Shown here in pieces: positions 21,739 through 35,600 of a stretch of 64,000 nt of DNA; position 1 is the first letter of the stretch, and each line of letters opens with the position of its first letter. The translations under genes and the position numbers were made by a program. The stretch comes from Melieria omissa (lineage: Eukaryota; Arthropoda; Insecta; Diptera; Ulidiidae), in NCBI GenBank assembly GCA_963971225.1, contig CAXARI010000048.1, positions 1-64,000 of the forward strand, read 5' to 3'. The notes under the pieces were generated by a model. That model worked only from the letters and a program-made list of their open reading frames with translations, had not been told where the DNA came from and made no database searches.

Positions 21739-23360
21739 CAGTGGTGAGCAAAATAATAAGAACAATACTCTTACTATTTTCTTGGCACATATTTCAAGCA
21801 AACTGTGTTGTTACAAAAACTTTTGATAAACTCACATTGTCTAAGCTGTAATTTTCACACAAATTTTACTGTTTTACAAAGAATCGTATGACTACATTGT
21901 CCGACACCCGCTTTTTTTATCGATTCGAGAATAATTTTACTGTGCAAAAAAATAAGAACACGTTGTCAAACCTGTTCTAAAAGCAAAATTTTCGCAAATT
22001 TAACTTAACGTAACGGTAAGTTATTGCATAAAAATATAGAAGCTAGCATGGTACATGTTTAAAAAAAAATCTGTTCATTAACCATAGAAATGGGTCGCGG
22101 TAAAACTTGCACAAATATGGAAAGACAAATGAGCAGGGCGATGGTAGAAGAATGAAAAACATATCGGGAAATATCGACGATATTTAAGATATCGCTCTGC
22201 AAAATCCATAACGCCGTAAATTGGACGCCAAAACCAGAAACTCGAGGCCGAAAAAAGAAAACGAGCGAAAAAATGGATAGGCGACTTATGAAAGCGGCAA
22301 AATACGACCCATTCAAGTCCTCAAAAGTAATTGGACTAGAATGTGGTGCAGAAGTTAGCAGCTTTACCATTCGCAGAAGGCTACGGGAGTCGAATTTATA
22401 CGGCCGGGTGGTGCGCAAGGTGCCAATGTTGCGGGCAAAAAATGTGAAAGAACGACTTAAGTTTGCCAGAAAGCACTTAGCTGACAGAAACCAATCGAAG
22501 TGGCGCAGCGTACTTTTTAGTGATGAAACAAAGGTAAACCTAGTTGGATCGGATGACAAAAAGTATGTTAACCGCCCTGTCAACCGTGCGTATGACACTA
22601 ATACACGCAGAAGACTGTTAAGCATGGAGGTGGAAGCATTATGTTATGGGGCTGCTTTGGATGGTACGGTGTGGGGCCCATACATCTGATAAAAGGCAAC
22701 CTGGACAGCCAAAAATACATTGGCATACTGGCCACTGAAATGCTTCCCTATGCACAACAAGTCATGGGCCCTGGAGTCATTTTCCAACAGGATAATGACC
22801 CCAAACACACATCTCGCCTGGCCAAAGATTGGTTTGCAGCGCAAAATGTTAATCTTTTGGAGTGGCCCGCGCAAAGTCCAGACCTAAACCCCATTGAACA
22901 TTTATGGGCGGACTTAAAATGCGCCATTGGTACTAAAAGATTTAAAAATACGGACGAATTATGGGCTGCAGCACAAATTTCATGGAATGCAATCACTGTA
23001 CAACGATGTCGAGACCTTATTGACTCCATGGATAGGCGGTGCATTGCAGTGGAGACCAGCGAGGGCTACAACACAAAATATTAAATAAAAGAATGGATTT
23101 GGTCTTTTAAATAACAAAAATAATATTAACATTTAACTTGTTCTTATTATTTTGAACAACTTGTTTTCTATGTTTTTGTTAATTACATTCTTTCCTTGGG
23201 CTGCAAATAATTTTGAAAATAAAACAATGCTTAGCCACTGTTAACAAACCTATAAATAAAATGGTCTGCAAACTTGTATGGTAATTTTTTAACTGGTTTA
23301 ATTATTGTGCGAAGTTTATATGCATACATATTCTTGTTCTTATTATTTTGCTCACCACTG
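21739..23360 (+). mobile_element. Tc1-like element, copy 2
   Basis: 1,622 bp, same ends and same TA target inside ATCTATAT as copy 1. It differs from copy 1 at a few bases, for instance CCAATGTTGCGG near 22423 against CCAATTTTGCGG, and GGCCGAAAAAAG near 22246 against GGCCAAAAAAAG. It shares both of these with copy 3. Confidence 0.92.
22090..23084 (+). pseudogene. Tc1-like transposase pseudogene, copy 2
   Basis: Same architecture as copy 1: an early in-frame TGA at 22153-22155, a one-base frameshift near 22602, and an otherwise readable D-D34-E transposase with SDETK, QQDNDPKH and NPIEHLW. One amino-acid difference is visible from copy 1 (VPML against VPIL). The shared lesions show a common dead ancestor. 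Confidence 0.92.
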
Positions 23361-26300
23361 TATATCAGGGGTGCCCAAAATATTCTTATGGAAAAGCAAA
23401 AACCAATACATGTAAAGTTGCCCAAAAAATGCAAACAAATTATTTAATTAGTTGAATTAGTTGAAAGCACATTGTGTATTTCGCTTGACCCTTAAAATTA
23501 TAAGTGAAAAAAATATAATGTTCCCATTTGTCATTGCCGAAAGGCCAACCAATCGCCAAAACAAAAACTACAACAACAAAAGCATCTAATTTTTTTTCAT
23601 ACATACAATTTCTTGAGGCAACAAAACAAAAATCCGCGCAGCCCCCACACGTGTTGCTTCGTTGCTGTCAAAACAACGACTGATTGAAAGAATGCACCTC
23701 TGATCTTATAATCAATCAAATGCTTGTGCAACCTAAGTACGCACAATCACTTTAATCGAAATGGCGTCAAAATTAAGCCAGAGTGACCACCTTTCACCAA
23801 TTTGGTAAATAAAAAAAATATCCCACCGGCAGCATGATCGAAATTATGGCTGTTAAATCTCGACCCGTTAACGGATTTTAATAATATTTTGCCTTAGCTA
23901 GACTCGTATGATTTCTATAATGGTATCAATCATCCTTCTATACCCCAAGGTTCGAAAGCAAATCGATTTGGAGCGGTGACTTTGAAAAAATTGCTACTTG
24001 GGTGCAACCACTAAAATGCTTGTCAACACCAAATGCATAAGTGCATATTAATAATTGACCCCTTAAAATTTAGCCAGAGTCTTATGCTTTCTATATTGGT
24101 CCCTAACTTTTCATTATCCTTCAGGAATAATGAGCATATCGATGCGCAAGGATAACATTGAAAAACTGCCTATTACAAAATACACACTCACCACTAAAGT
24201 GCTTATAGATTCCAAACGGTATGGGTTACGTTAATAAAAAACCCCTTAAAATGTAGCTAGAGATTGCAGCTTTATCAAATTAAATCAATAATTTGATTAC
24301 TATTAGGCAATCATGAACAGATCGATGCGCAAGAGTGACATTAAATGGCTGCCTACTGCAAAATCGATAAAATGCTTGTAAAAAATGATGATTCTAGGTT
24401 TATAGAAAAAATAATAACCTTAAAACCTAGCTGGAGTTTTGAGCTTTCATAAATGGGGTCAATCTTCTCGCTATCTCGAATAATGCAGGAGAATTTCGTT
24501 GTGGAAAAGTGATATCGACCACATGATACATCTATATCAGGGGGTGCCCAAAATCTTCTTATGGAAAAGCAAAAACCAATACATGTAAAGTTGCCCAAAA
24601 AAAATGCAAACAAATTATTTAATTAGTTGAATTAGTTGAAAGCACATTGTGCATTTCGCTTGACCCTTAAAATTATAAGTGAAAAAAATATAATGTTCCC
24701 ATTTGTCATTGCCGAAAGGCCAACCAATCGCCAAAACAAAAACTACAACAACAAAAGCATCTAATTTTTTTTCATACATAGAATTTCTTGAGGCAACAAA
24801 ACAAAAATCCGCGCAGCCCCCACACGTGTTGCTTCGTTGCTGTCACAACAACGACTGATTGAAAGAATGCACCTCTGATCTATATAACCAATCAAATGCT
24901 TGTGGAACCTAAGTACGCACAATCACTTTAATCAAAATGGCGTCAAAATTAAGCCAGAGTGACCACCTTTCACCAATTTGGTAAATAAAAAAAATATCCC
25001 ACCGGCAGCATGATCGAAATTATGGCTCTTAAATCTCGACCCGTTAACGGATTTTAATAATATTATGCCTTATTATTTAGCTAGACTCGTATGCTTTCTA
25101 TAATGGTATCAATCATCCTTCTATACCCCAAGGTTCGAAAGCAAATCGATTTGGAACGGTGACTTTGAAAAAATTGCTACTTGGGTGCAACCACTAAAAT
25201 TCTTGTCAACACCAAATGCATAAGTGCATATTAATAATTGACCCCTTAAAATTTAGCCAGAGTCTTATGCTTTCTATATTGGTCACTAACTTTTCATTAT
25301 CCTTCAGGAATAATGAGCATATCGATGCGCAAGGATAACATTGAAAAACTGCGTATTACAAAATACACACTCACCACTAAAGTGCTTATAGATTCCAAAC
25401 GGTATGGGTTACGTTAATAAAAAACCCCTTAAAATGTAGCTAGAGATTGCAGCTTTATCAAATTAAATCAATAAGTTCATTACTATTCGGCAATCATGAA
25501 CAGATCGATGCGCAAGAGTGACATTAAATGGCTGCCTACTGCAAAATCGATAAAATGCTTGTAAAAAATGATGATTCTAGGTTTATAGAAAAAATAATAA
25601 CCTTAAAACCTAGCTGGAGTTTTGAGCTTTCATAAATGGGGTCAATCTTCTCGCTATCTCAAATAATGCAGGAGAATTTCGTTGTGGAAAAGTGATATCG
25701 ACCACATGATACATCTATATCAGGGGTGCCCAAAGTCTTCTTATGGAAAAGCAAAAACCAATACATTTAAAGTTGCCCAAAAAAATGCAAACAAATTATT
25801 TAATTAATTAAATTAGTTGAAAGCACATTGTGCATTTCGCTTGACCCTTAAAATTATAAGTGAAAAAAATATAATGTTCCCATTTGTCATTGCCGAAAGG
25901 CCAACCAATCGCCAAAACAAAAACTACAACAACAAAAGCATCTAATTTTTTTTCATACATAAAATTTCTTGAGGCAACAAAACAAAAATCCGCGCAGCCC
26001 CCACACGTGTTGCTTCGTTGCTGTCACAACAACGACTGATTGAAAGAATGCACCTCTGATCTATATAACCAATCAAATGCTTGTGGAACCTAAGTACGCA
26101 CAATCACTTTAATCAAAATGGCGTCAAAATTAAGCCAGAGTGACCACCTTTCACCAATTTGGTAAATAAAAAAAATATCCCACCGGCAGCATGATCGAAA
26201 TTATGGCTCTTAAATCTCGACCCGTTAACGGATTTTAATAATATTATGCCTTATTATTTAGCTAGACTCGTATGCTTTCTATAATGGTATCAATCATCCT

Positions 26301-26555
26301 TCTATACCCCAAGGTTCGAAAGCAAATCGATTTGGAACGGTGACTTTGAAAAAATTGCTACTTGGGTGCAACCACTAAAATGCTTGTCAACACCAAATGC
26401 ATAAGTGCATATTAATAATTGACCCCTTAAAATTTAGCCAGAGTCTTATGCTTTCTATATTGAGCTTTCATAAATGGGGTCAATCTTCGCGCTATCTCAA
26501 ATAATGCAGGAGAATTTCGTTGTGGAAAAGTGATATCGACCACATGATACATCTA
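23361..26555. repeat. Satellite between Tc1-like copies 2 and 3
   Basis: About two and a half units, with MITE copies starting at 23366, 24538 and 25721. The unit near 25721 has the variants GCCCAAAGTCTTC and ACATTTAAAG found otherwise in the 32-38 kb block and near 5505. The A-to-C deletion junction before the next Tc1-like element is at ~26462. The segment is thus a mosaic of two unit lineages. Confidence 0.9.
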
Positions 26556-28177
26556 CAGTGGTGAGCAAAATAATAAGAACAATACTCTTACTATTTTCTT
26601 GGCACATATTTCAAGCAAACTGTGTTGTTACAAAAACTTTTGATAAACTCACATTGTCTAAGCTGTAATTTTCACACAAATTTTACTGTTTTACAAAGAA
26701 TCGTATGACTACATTGTCCGACACCCGCTTTTTTTATCGATTCGAGAATAATTTTACTGTGCAAAAAAATAAGAACACGTTGTCAAACCTGTTCTAAAAG
26801 CAAAATTTTCGCAAATTTAACTTAACGTAACGGTAAGTTATTGCATAAAAATATAGAAGCTAGCATGGTACATGTTTAAAAAAAAATCTGTTCATTAACC
26901 ATAGAAATGGGTCGCGGTAAAACTTGCACAAATATGGAAAGACAAATGAGCAGGGCGATGGTAGAAGAATGAAAAACATATCGGGAAATATCGACGATAT
27001 TTAAGATATCGCTCTGCAAAATCCATAACGCCGTAAATTGGACGCCAAAACCAGAAACTCGAGGCCGAAAAAAGAAAACGAGCGAAAAAATGGATAGGCG
27101 ACTTATGAAAGCGGCAAAATACGACCCATTCAAGTCCTCAAAAGTAATTGGACTAGAATGTGGTGCAGAAGTTAGCAGCTTTACCATTCGCAGAAGGCTA
27201 CGGGAGTCGAATTTATACGGCCGGGTGGTGCGCAAGGTGCCAATGTTGCGGGCAAAAAATGTGAAAGAACGACTTAAGTTTGCCAGAAAGCACTTAGCTG
27301 ACAGAAACCAATCGAAGTGGCGCAGCGTACTTTTTAGTGATGAAACAAAGGTAAACCTAGTTGGATCGGATGACAAAAAGTATGTTAACCGTCCTGTCAA
27401 CCGTGCGTATGACACTAATACACGCAGAAGACTGTTAAGCATGGAGGTGGAAGCATTATGTTATGGGGCTGCTTTGGATGGTACGGTGTGGGGCCCATAC
27501 ATCTGATAAAAGGCAACCTGGACAGCCAAAAATACATTGGCATACTGGCCACTGAAATGCTTCCCTATGCACAACAAGTCATGGGCCCTGGAGTCATTTT
27601 CCAACAGGATAATGACCCCAAACACACATCTCGCCTGGCCAAAGATTGGTTTGCAGCGCAAAATGTTAATCTTTTGGAGTGGCCCGCGCAAAGTCCAGAC
27701 CTAAACCCCATTGAACATTTATGGGCGGACTTAAAATGCGCCATTGGTACTAAAAGATTTAAAAATACGGACGAATTATGGGCTGCAGCACAAATTTCAT
27801 GGAATGCAATCACTGTACAACGATGTCGAGACCTTATTGACTCCATGGATAGGCGGTGCATTGCAGTGGAGACCAGCGAGGGCTACAACACAAAATATTA
27901 AATAAAAGAATGGATTTGGTCTTTTAAATAACAAATATAATATTAACATTTAACTTGTTCTTATTATTTTGAACAACTTGTTTTCTATGTTTTTGTTAAT
28001 TACATTCTTTCCTTGGGCTGCAAATAATTTTGAAAATAAAACAATGCTTAGCCACTGTTAACAAACCTATAAATAAAATGGTCTGCAAACTTGTATGGTA
28101 ATTTTTTAACTGGTTTAATTATTGTGCGAAGTTTATATGCATACATATTCTTGTTCTTATTATTTTGCTCACCACTG
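26556..28177 (+). mobile_element. Tc1-like element, copy 3
   Basis: 1,622 bp, same ends, same TA target in ATCTATAT and same upstream deletion junction. It lies 4,817 bp after copy 2, with no hAT-like element between. Private differences include AACCGTCCTGTC near 27388 and AACAAATATAATATT near 27930. Confidence 0.92.
26907..27901 (+). pseudogene. Tc1-like transposase pseudogene, copy 3
   Basis: Same early TGA (26970-26972) and same frameshift (near 27419) as the other two copies; protein-level sequence is the same as copy 2 where readable. The catalytic motifs SDETK, QQDNDPKH and NPIEHLW are present. Confidence 0.92.
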
Positions 28178-29126
28178 TATATCAGGGGTGCCCAAAATAT
28201 TCTTATGGAAAAGCAAAAACCAATACATGTAAAGTTGCCCAAAAAATGCAAACAAATTATTTAATTAGTTGAATTAGTTGAAAGCACATTGTGTATTTCG
28301 CTTGACCCTTAAAATTATAAGTGAAAAAAATATAATGTTCCCATTTGTCATTGCCGAAAGGCCAACCAATCGCCAAAACAAAAACTACAACAACAAAAGC
28401 ATCTAATTTTTTTTCATACATACAATTTCTTGAGGCAACAAAACAAAAATCCGCGCAGCCCCCACACGTGTTGCTTCGTTGCTGTCAAAACAACGACTGA
28501 TTGAAAGAATGCACCTCTGATCTTATAATCAATCAAATGCTTGTGCAACCTAAGTACGCACAATCACTTTAATCGAAATGGCGTCAAAATTAAGCCAGAG
28601 TGACCACCTTTCACCAATTTGGTAAATAAAAAAAATATCCCACCGGCAGCATGATCGAAATTATGGCTGTTAAATCTCGACCCGTTAACGGATTTTAATA
28701 ATATTTTGCCTTAGCTAGACTCGTATGATTTCTATAATGGTATCAATCATCCTTCTATACCCCAAGGTTCGAAAGCAAATCGATTTGGAGCGGTGACTTT
28801 GAAAAAATTGCTACTTGGGTGCAACCACTAAAATGCTTGTCAACACCAAATGCATAAGTGCATATTAATAATTGACCCCTTAAAATTTAGCCAGAGTCTT
28901 ATGCTTTCTATATTGGTCCCTAACTTTTCATTATCCTTCAGGAATAATGAGCATATCGATGCGCAAGGATAACATTGAAAAACTGCCTATTACAAAATAC
29001 ACACTCACCACTAAAGTGCTTATAGATTCCAAACGGTATGGGTTACGTTAATAAAAAACCCCTTAAAATGTAGCTAGAGATTGCAGCTTTATCAAATTAA
29101 ATCAATAATTTGATTACTATTAGGCA
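28178..29126. repeat. Satellite immediately right of Tc1-like copy 3
   Basis: Starts with TATAT and the MITE at 28183, then E, F, A and B. It shares private changes with 14936-15884 and 23361-24309, such as CATTGTGTATTTCGC, TGTCAAAACAACG, TCTTATAATCAATC and ATTTTGCCTTAGC. It therefore belongs to the duplicated Tc1-bearing block. Confidence 0.9.
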
Positions 29127-32100
29127 ATCATGAACAGATCGATGCGCAAGAGTGACATTAAATGGCTGCCTACTGCAAAATCGATAAAATGCTTGTAAAA
29201 AATGATGATTCTAGGTTTATAGAAAAAATAATAACCTTAAAACCTAGCTGGAGTTTTGAGCTTTCATAAATGGGGTCAATCTTCTCGCTATCTCGAATAA
29301 TGCAGGAGAATTTCGTTGTGGAAAAGTGATATCGACCACATGATACATCTATATCAGGGGGTGCCCAAAATCTTCTTATGGAAAAGCAAAAACCAATACA
29401 TGTAAAGTTGCCCAAAAAAAATGCAAACAAATTATTTAATTAGTTGAATTAGTTGAAAGCACATTGTGCATTTCGCTTGACCCTTAAAATTATAAGTGAA
29501 AAAAATATAATGTTCCCATTTGTCATTGCCGAAAGGCCAACCAATCGCCAAAACAAAAACTACAACAACAAAAGCATCTAATTTTTTTTCATACATAGAA
29601 TTTCTTGAGGCAACAAAACAAAAATCCGCGCAGCCCCCACACGTGTTGCTTCGTTGCTGTCACAACAACGACTGATTGAAAGAATGCACCTCTGATCTAT
29701 ATAACCAATCAAATGCTTGTGGAACCTAAGTACGCAGAATCACTTTAATCAAAATGGCGTCAAAATTAAGCCAGAGTGACCACCTTTCACCAATTTGGTA
29801 AATAAAAAAAATATCCCACCGGCAGCATGATCGAAATTATGGCTCTTAAATCTCGACCCGTTAACGGATTTTAATAATATTATGCCTTATTATTTAGCTA
29901 GACTCGTATGCTTTCTATAATGGTATCAATCATCCTTCTATACCCCAAGGTTCGAAAGCAAATCGATTTGGAACGGTGACTTTGAAAAAATTGCTACTTG
30001 GGTGCAACCACTAAAATTCTTGTCAACACCAAATGCATAAGTGCATATTAATAATTGACCCCTTAAAATTTAGCCAGAGTCTTATGCTTTCTATATTGGT
30101 CCCTAACTTTTCATTATCCTTCAGGAATAATGAGCATATCGATGCGCAAGGATAACATTGAAAAACTGCCTATTACAAAATACACACTCACCACTAAAGT
30201 GCTTATAGATTCCAAACGGTATGGGTTACGTTAATAAAAAACCCCTTAAAATGTAGCTAGAGATTGCAGCTTTATCAAATTAAATCAATAATTTGATTAC
30301 TATTAGGCAATCATGAACAGATCGATGCGCAAGAGTGACATTAAATGGCTGCCTACTGCAAAATCGATAAAATGCTTGTAAAAAATGATGATTCTAGGTT
30401 TATAGAAAAAATAATAACCTTAAAACCTAGCTGGAGTTTTGAGCTTTCATAAATGGGGTCAATCTTCTCGCTATCTCGAATAATGCAGGAGAATTTCGTT
30501 GTGGAAAAGTGATATCGACCACATGATACATCTATATCAGGGGGTGCCCAAAATCTTCTTATGGAAAAGCAAAAACCAATACATGTAAAGTTGCCCAAAA
30601 AAAATGCAAACAAATTATTTAATTAGTTGAATTAGTTGAAAGCACATTGTGCATTTCGCTTGACCCTTAAAATTATAAGTGAAAAAAATATAATGTTCCC
30701 ATTTGTCATTGCCGAAAGGCCAACCAATCGCCAAAACAAAAACTACAACAACAAAAGCATCTAATTTTTTTTCATACATAGAATTTCTTGAGGCAACAAA
30801 ACAAAAATCCGCGCAGCCCCCACACGTGTTGCTTCGTTGCTGTCACAACAACGACTGATTGAAAGAATGCACCTCTGATCTATATAACCAATCAAATGCT
30901 TGTGGAACCTAAGTACGCAGAATCACTTTAATCAAAATGGCGTCAAAATTAAGCCAGAGTGACCACCTTTCACCAATTTGGTAAATAAAAAAAATATCCC
31001 ACCGGCAGCATGATCGAAATTATGGCTCTTAAATCTCGACCCGTTAACGGATTTTAATAATATTATGCCTTATTATTTAGCTAGACTCGTATGCTTTCTA
31101 TAATGGTATCAATCATCCTTCTATACCCCAAGGTTCGAAAGCAAATCGATTTGGAACGGTGACTTTGAAAAAATTGCTACTTGGGTGCAACCACTAAAAT
31201 TCTTGTCAACACCAAATGCATAAGTGCATATTAATAATTGACCCCTTAAAATTTAGCCAGAGTCTTATGCTTTCTATATTGGTCCCTAACTTTTCATTAT
31301 CCTTCAGGAATAATGAGCATATCGATGCGCAAGGATAACATTGAAAAACTGCCTATTACAAAATACACACTCACCACTAAAGTGCTTATAGATTCCAAAC
31401 GGTATGGGTTACGTTAATAAAAAACCCCTTAAAATGTAGCTAGAGATTGCAGCTTTATCAAATTAAATCAATAATTTGATTACTATTAGGCAATCATGAA
31501 CAGATCGATGCGCAAGAGTGACATTAAATGGCTGCCTACTGCAAAATCGATAAAATGCTTGTAAAAAATGATGATTCTAGGTTTATAGAAAAAATAATAA
31601 CCTTAAAACCTAGCTGGAGTTTTGAGCTTTCATAAATGGGGTCAATCTTCTCGCTATCTCGAATAATGCAGGAGAATTTCGTTGTGGAAAAGTGATATCG
31701 ACCACATGATACATCTATATCAGGGGGTGCCCAAAATCTTCTTATGGAAAAGCAAAAACCAATACATGTAAAGTTGCCCAAAAAAAATGCAAACAAATTA
31801 TTTAATTAGTTGAATTAGTTGAAAGCACATTGTGCATTTCGCTTGACCCTTAAAATTATAAGTGAAAAAAATATAATGTTCCCATTTGTCATTGCCGAAA
31901 GGCCAACCAATCGCCAAAACAAAAACTACAACAACAAAAGCATCTAATTTTTTTTCATACATAGAATTTCTTGAGGCAACAAAACAAAAATCCGCGCAGC
32001 CCCCACACGTGTTGCTTCGTTGCTGTCACAACAACGACTGATTGAAAGAATGCACCTCTGATCTATATAACCAATCAAATGCTTGTGGAACCTAAGTACG

Positions 32101-32675
32101 CAGAATCACTTTAATCAAAATGGCGTCAAAATTAAGCCAGAGTGACCACCTTTCACCAATTTGGTAAATAAAAAAAATATCCCACCGGCAGCATGATCGA
32201 AATTATGGCTCTTAAATCTCGACCCGTTAACGGATTTTAATAATATTATGCCTTATTATTTAGCTAGACTCGTATGCTTTCTATAATGGTATCAATCATC
32301 CTTCTATACCCCAAGGTTCGAAAGCAAATCGATTTGGAACGGTGACTTTGAAAAAATTGCTACTTGGGTGCAACCACTAAAATTCTTGTCAACACCAAAT
32401 GCATAAGTGCATATTAATAATTGACCCCTTAAAATTTAGCCAGAGTCTTATGCTTTCTATATTGGTCACTAACTTTTCATTATCCTTCAGGAATAATGAG
32501 CATATCGATGCGCAAGGATAACATTGAAAAACTGCGTATTACAAAATACACACTCACCACTAAAGTGCTTATAGATTCCAAACGGTATGGGTTACGTTAA
32601 TAAAAAACCCCTTAAAATGTAGCTAGAGATTGCAGCTTTATCAAATTAAATCAATAATTTCATTACTATTCGGCA
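29127..32675. repeat. Recently amplified tandem block, period exactly 1,183 bp
   Basis: Three successive units (markers 29127, 30310, 31493, then 32676) share the same rare variants: CTATCTCGAATAATGC, TCAGGGGGTGCCC, GTAAAAAATGATG and ACGCAGAATCAC. I see almost no differences between them. The unit starting at 24310 shares most of these variants. Very low divergence at a single-unit period points to a recent unequal exchange. Confidence 0.88.
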
Positions 32676-35600
32676 ATCATGAACAGATCGATGCGCAAGA
32701 GTGACATTAAATGGCTGCCTACTGCAAAATCGATAAAATGCTTGTAAAATATGATGATTCTAGGTTTATAGAAAAAATAATAACCCTAAAACCTAGCTGG
32801 AGTTTTGAGCTTTCATAAATGGGGTCAATCTTCTCGCTATCTCAAATAATGCAGGAGAATTTCGTTGTGGAAAAGTGATATCGACCACATGATACATCTA
32901 TATCAGGGGTGCCCAAAGTCTTCTTATGGAAAAGCAAAAACCAATACATTTAAAGTTGCCCAAAAAAATGCAAACAAATTATTTAATTAATTAAATTAGT
33001 TGAAAGCACATTGTGCATTTCGCTTGACCCTTAAAATTATAAGTGAAAAAAATATAATGTTCCCATTTGTCATTGCCGAAAGGCCAACCAATCGCCAAAA
33101 CAAAAACTACAACAACAAAAGCATCTAATTTTTTTTCATACATAGAATTTCTTGAGGCAACAAAACAAAAATCCGCGCAGCCCCCACACGTGTTGCTTCG
33201 TTGCTGTCACAACAACGACTGATTGAAAGAATGCACCTCTGATCTATATAACCAATCAAATGCTTGTGGAACCTAAGTACGCAGAATCACTTTAATCAAA
33301 ATGGCGTCAAAATTAAGCCAGAGTGACCACCTTTCACCAATTTGGTAAATAAAAAAAATATCCCACCGGCAGCATGATCGAAATTATGGCTCTTAAATCT
33401 CGACCCGTTAACGGATTTTAATAATATTATGCCTTATTATTTAGCTAGACTCGTATGCTTTCTATAATGGTATCAATCATCCTTCTATACCCCAAGGTTC
33501 GAAAGCAAATCGATTTGGAACGGTGACTTTGAAAAAATTGCTACTTGGGTGCAACCACTAAAATTCTTGTCAACACCAAATGCATAAGTGCATATTAATA
33601 ATTGACCCCTTAAAATTTAGCCAGAGTCTTATGCTTTCTATATTGGTCACTAACTTTTCATTATCCTTCAGGAATAATGAGCATATCGATGCGCAAGGAT
33701 AACATTGAAAAACTGCGTATTACAAAATACACACTCACCACTAAAGTGCTTATAGATTCCAAACGGTATGGGTTACGTTAATAAAAAACCCCTTAAAATG
33801 TAGCTAGAGATTGCAGCTTTATCAAATTAAATCAATAATTTCATTACTATTCGGCAATCATGAACAGATCGATGCGCAAGAGTGACATTAAATGGCTGCC
33901 TACTGCAAAATCGATAAAATGCTTGTAAAATATGATGATTCTAGGTTTATAGAAAAAATAATAACCTTAAAACCTAGCTGGAGTTTTGAGCTTTCATAAA
34001 TGGGGTCAATCTTCTCGCTATCTCAAATAATGCAGGAGAATTTCGTTGTGGAAAAGTGATATCGACCACATGATACATCTATATCAGGGGTGCCCAAAGT
34101 CTTCTTATGGAAAAGCAAAAACCAATACATTTAAAGTTGCCCAAAAAAATGCAAACAAATTATTTAATTAATTAAATTTGTTGAAAGCACATTGTGCATT
34201 TCGCTTGACCCTTAAAATTATAAGTGAAAAAAATATAATGTTCCCATTTGTCATTGCCGAAAGGCCAACCAATCGCCAAAACAAAAACTACAACAACAAA
34301 AGCATCTAATTTTTTTTCATACATAAAATTTCTTGAGGCAACAAAACAAAAATCCGCGCAGCCCCCACACGTGTTGCTTCGTTGCTGTCACAACAACGAC
34401 TGATTGAAAGAATGCACCTCTGATCTATATAACCAATCAAATGCTTGTGGAACCTAAGTACGCACAATCACTTTAATCAAAATGGCGTCAAAATTAAGCC
34501 AGAGTGACCACCTTTCACCAATTTGGTAAATAAAAAAAATATCCCACCGGCAGCATGATCGAAATTATGGCTCTTAAATCTCGACCCGTTAACGGATTTT
34601 AATAATATTATGCCTTATTATTTAGCTAGACTCGTATGCTTTCTATAATGGTATCAATCATCCTTCTATACCCCAAGGTTCGAAAGCAAATCGATTTGGA
34701 ACGGTGACTTTGAAAAAATTGCTACTTGGGTGCAACCACTAAAATTCTTGTCAACACCAAATGCATAAGTGCATATTAATAATTGACCCCTTAAAATTTA
34801 GCCAGAGTCTTATGCTTTCTATATTGGTCACTAACTTTTCATTATCCTTCAGGAATAATGAGCATATCGATGCGCAAGGATAACATTGAAAAACTGCGTA
34901 TTACAAAATACACACTCACCACTAAAGTGCTTATAGATTCCAAACGGTATGGGTTACGTTAATAAAAAACCCCTTAAAATGTAGCTAGAGATCGCAGCTT
35001 TATCAAATTAAATCAATAATTTAATTACTATTCGGCAATCATGAACAGATCGATGCGCAAGAATGACATTAAATGGCTGCCTACTGCAAAATCGATAAAA
35101 TGCTTGTAAAATATGATGATTCTAGGTTTATAGAAAAACTAATAACCTTAAAACCTAGCTGGAGTTTTGAGCTTTCATAAATGGGGTCAATCTTCTCGCT
35201 ATCTCAAATAATGCAGGAGAATTTCGTTGTGGAAAAGTGATATCGACCAAATGATACATCTATATCAGGGGTGCCTAAAATCTTCTTATGGAAAAGCAAA
35301 AACCAATACATGTAAAGTTGCCCAAAAAAAATGCAAACAAATTATTTAATTAGTTGAATTAGTTGAAAGCACATTGTGCATTTCGCTTGACCCTTAAAAT
35401 TATAAGTGAAAAAATATAATGTTCCCATTTGTCATTGCCGAAAGGCCAACCAATCGCCAAAACAAAAACTACAACAACAAAAGCATCTAATTTTTTTTTC
35501 ATACATACAATTTCTTGAGGCAACAAAACAAAAACCCGCGCAGCCCCCACACGTGTTGCTTCGTTGCTGTCACAACAACGACTGATTGAAAGAATGCACC

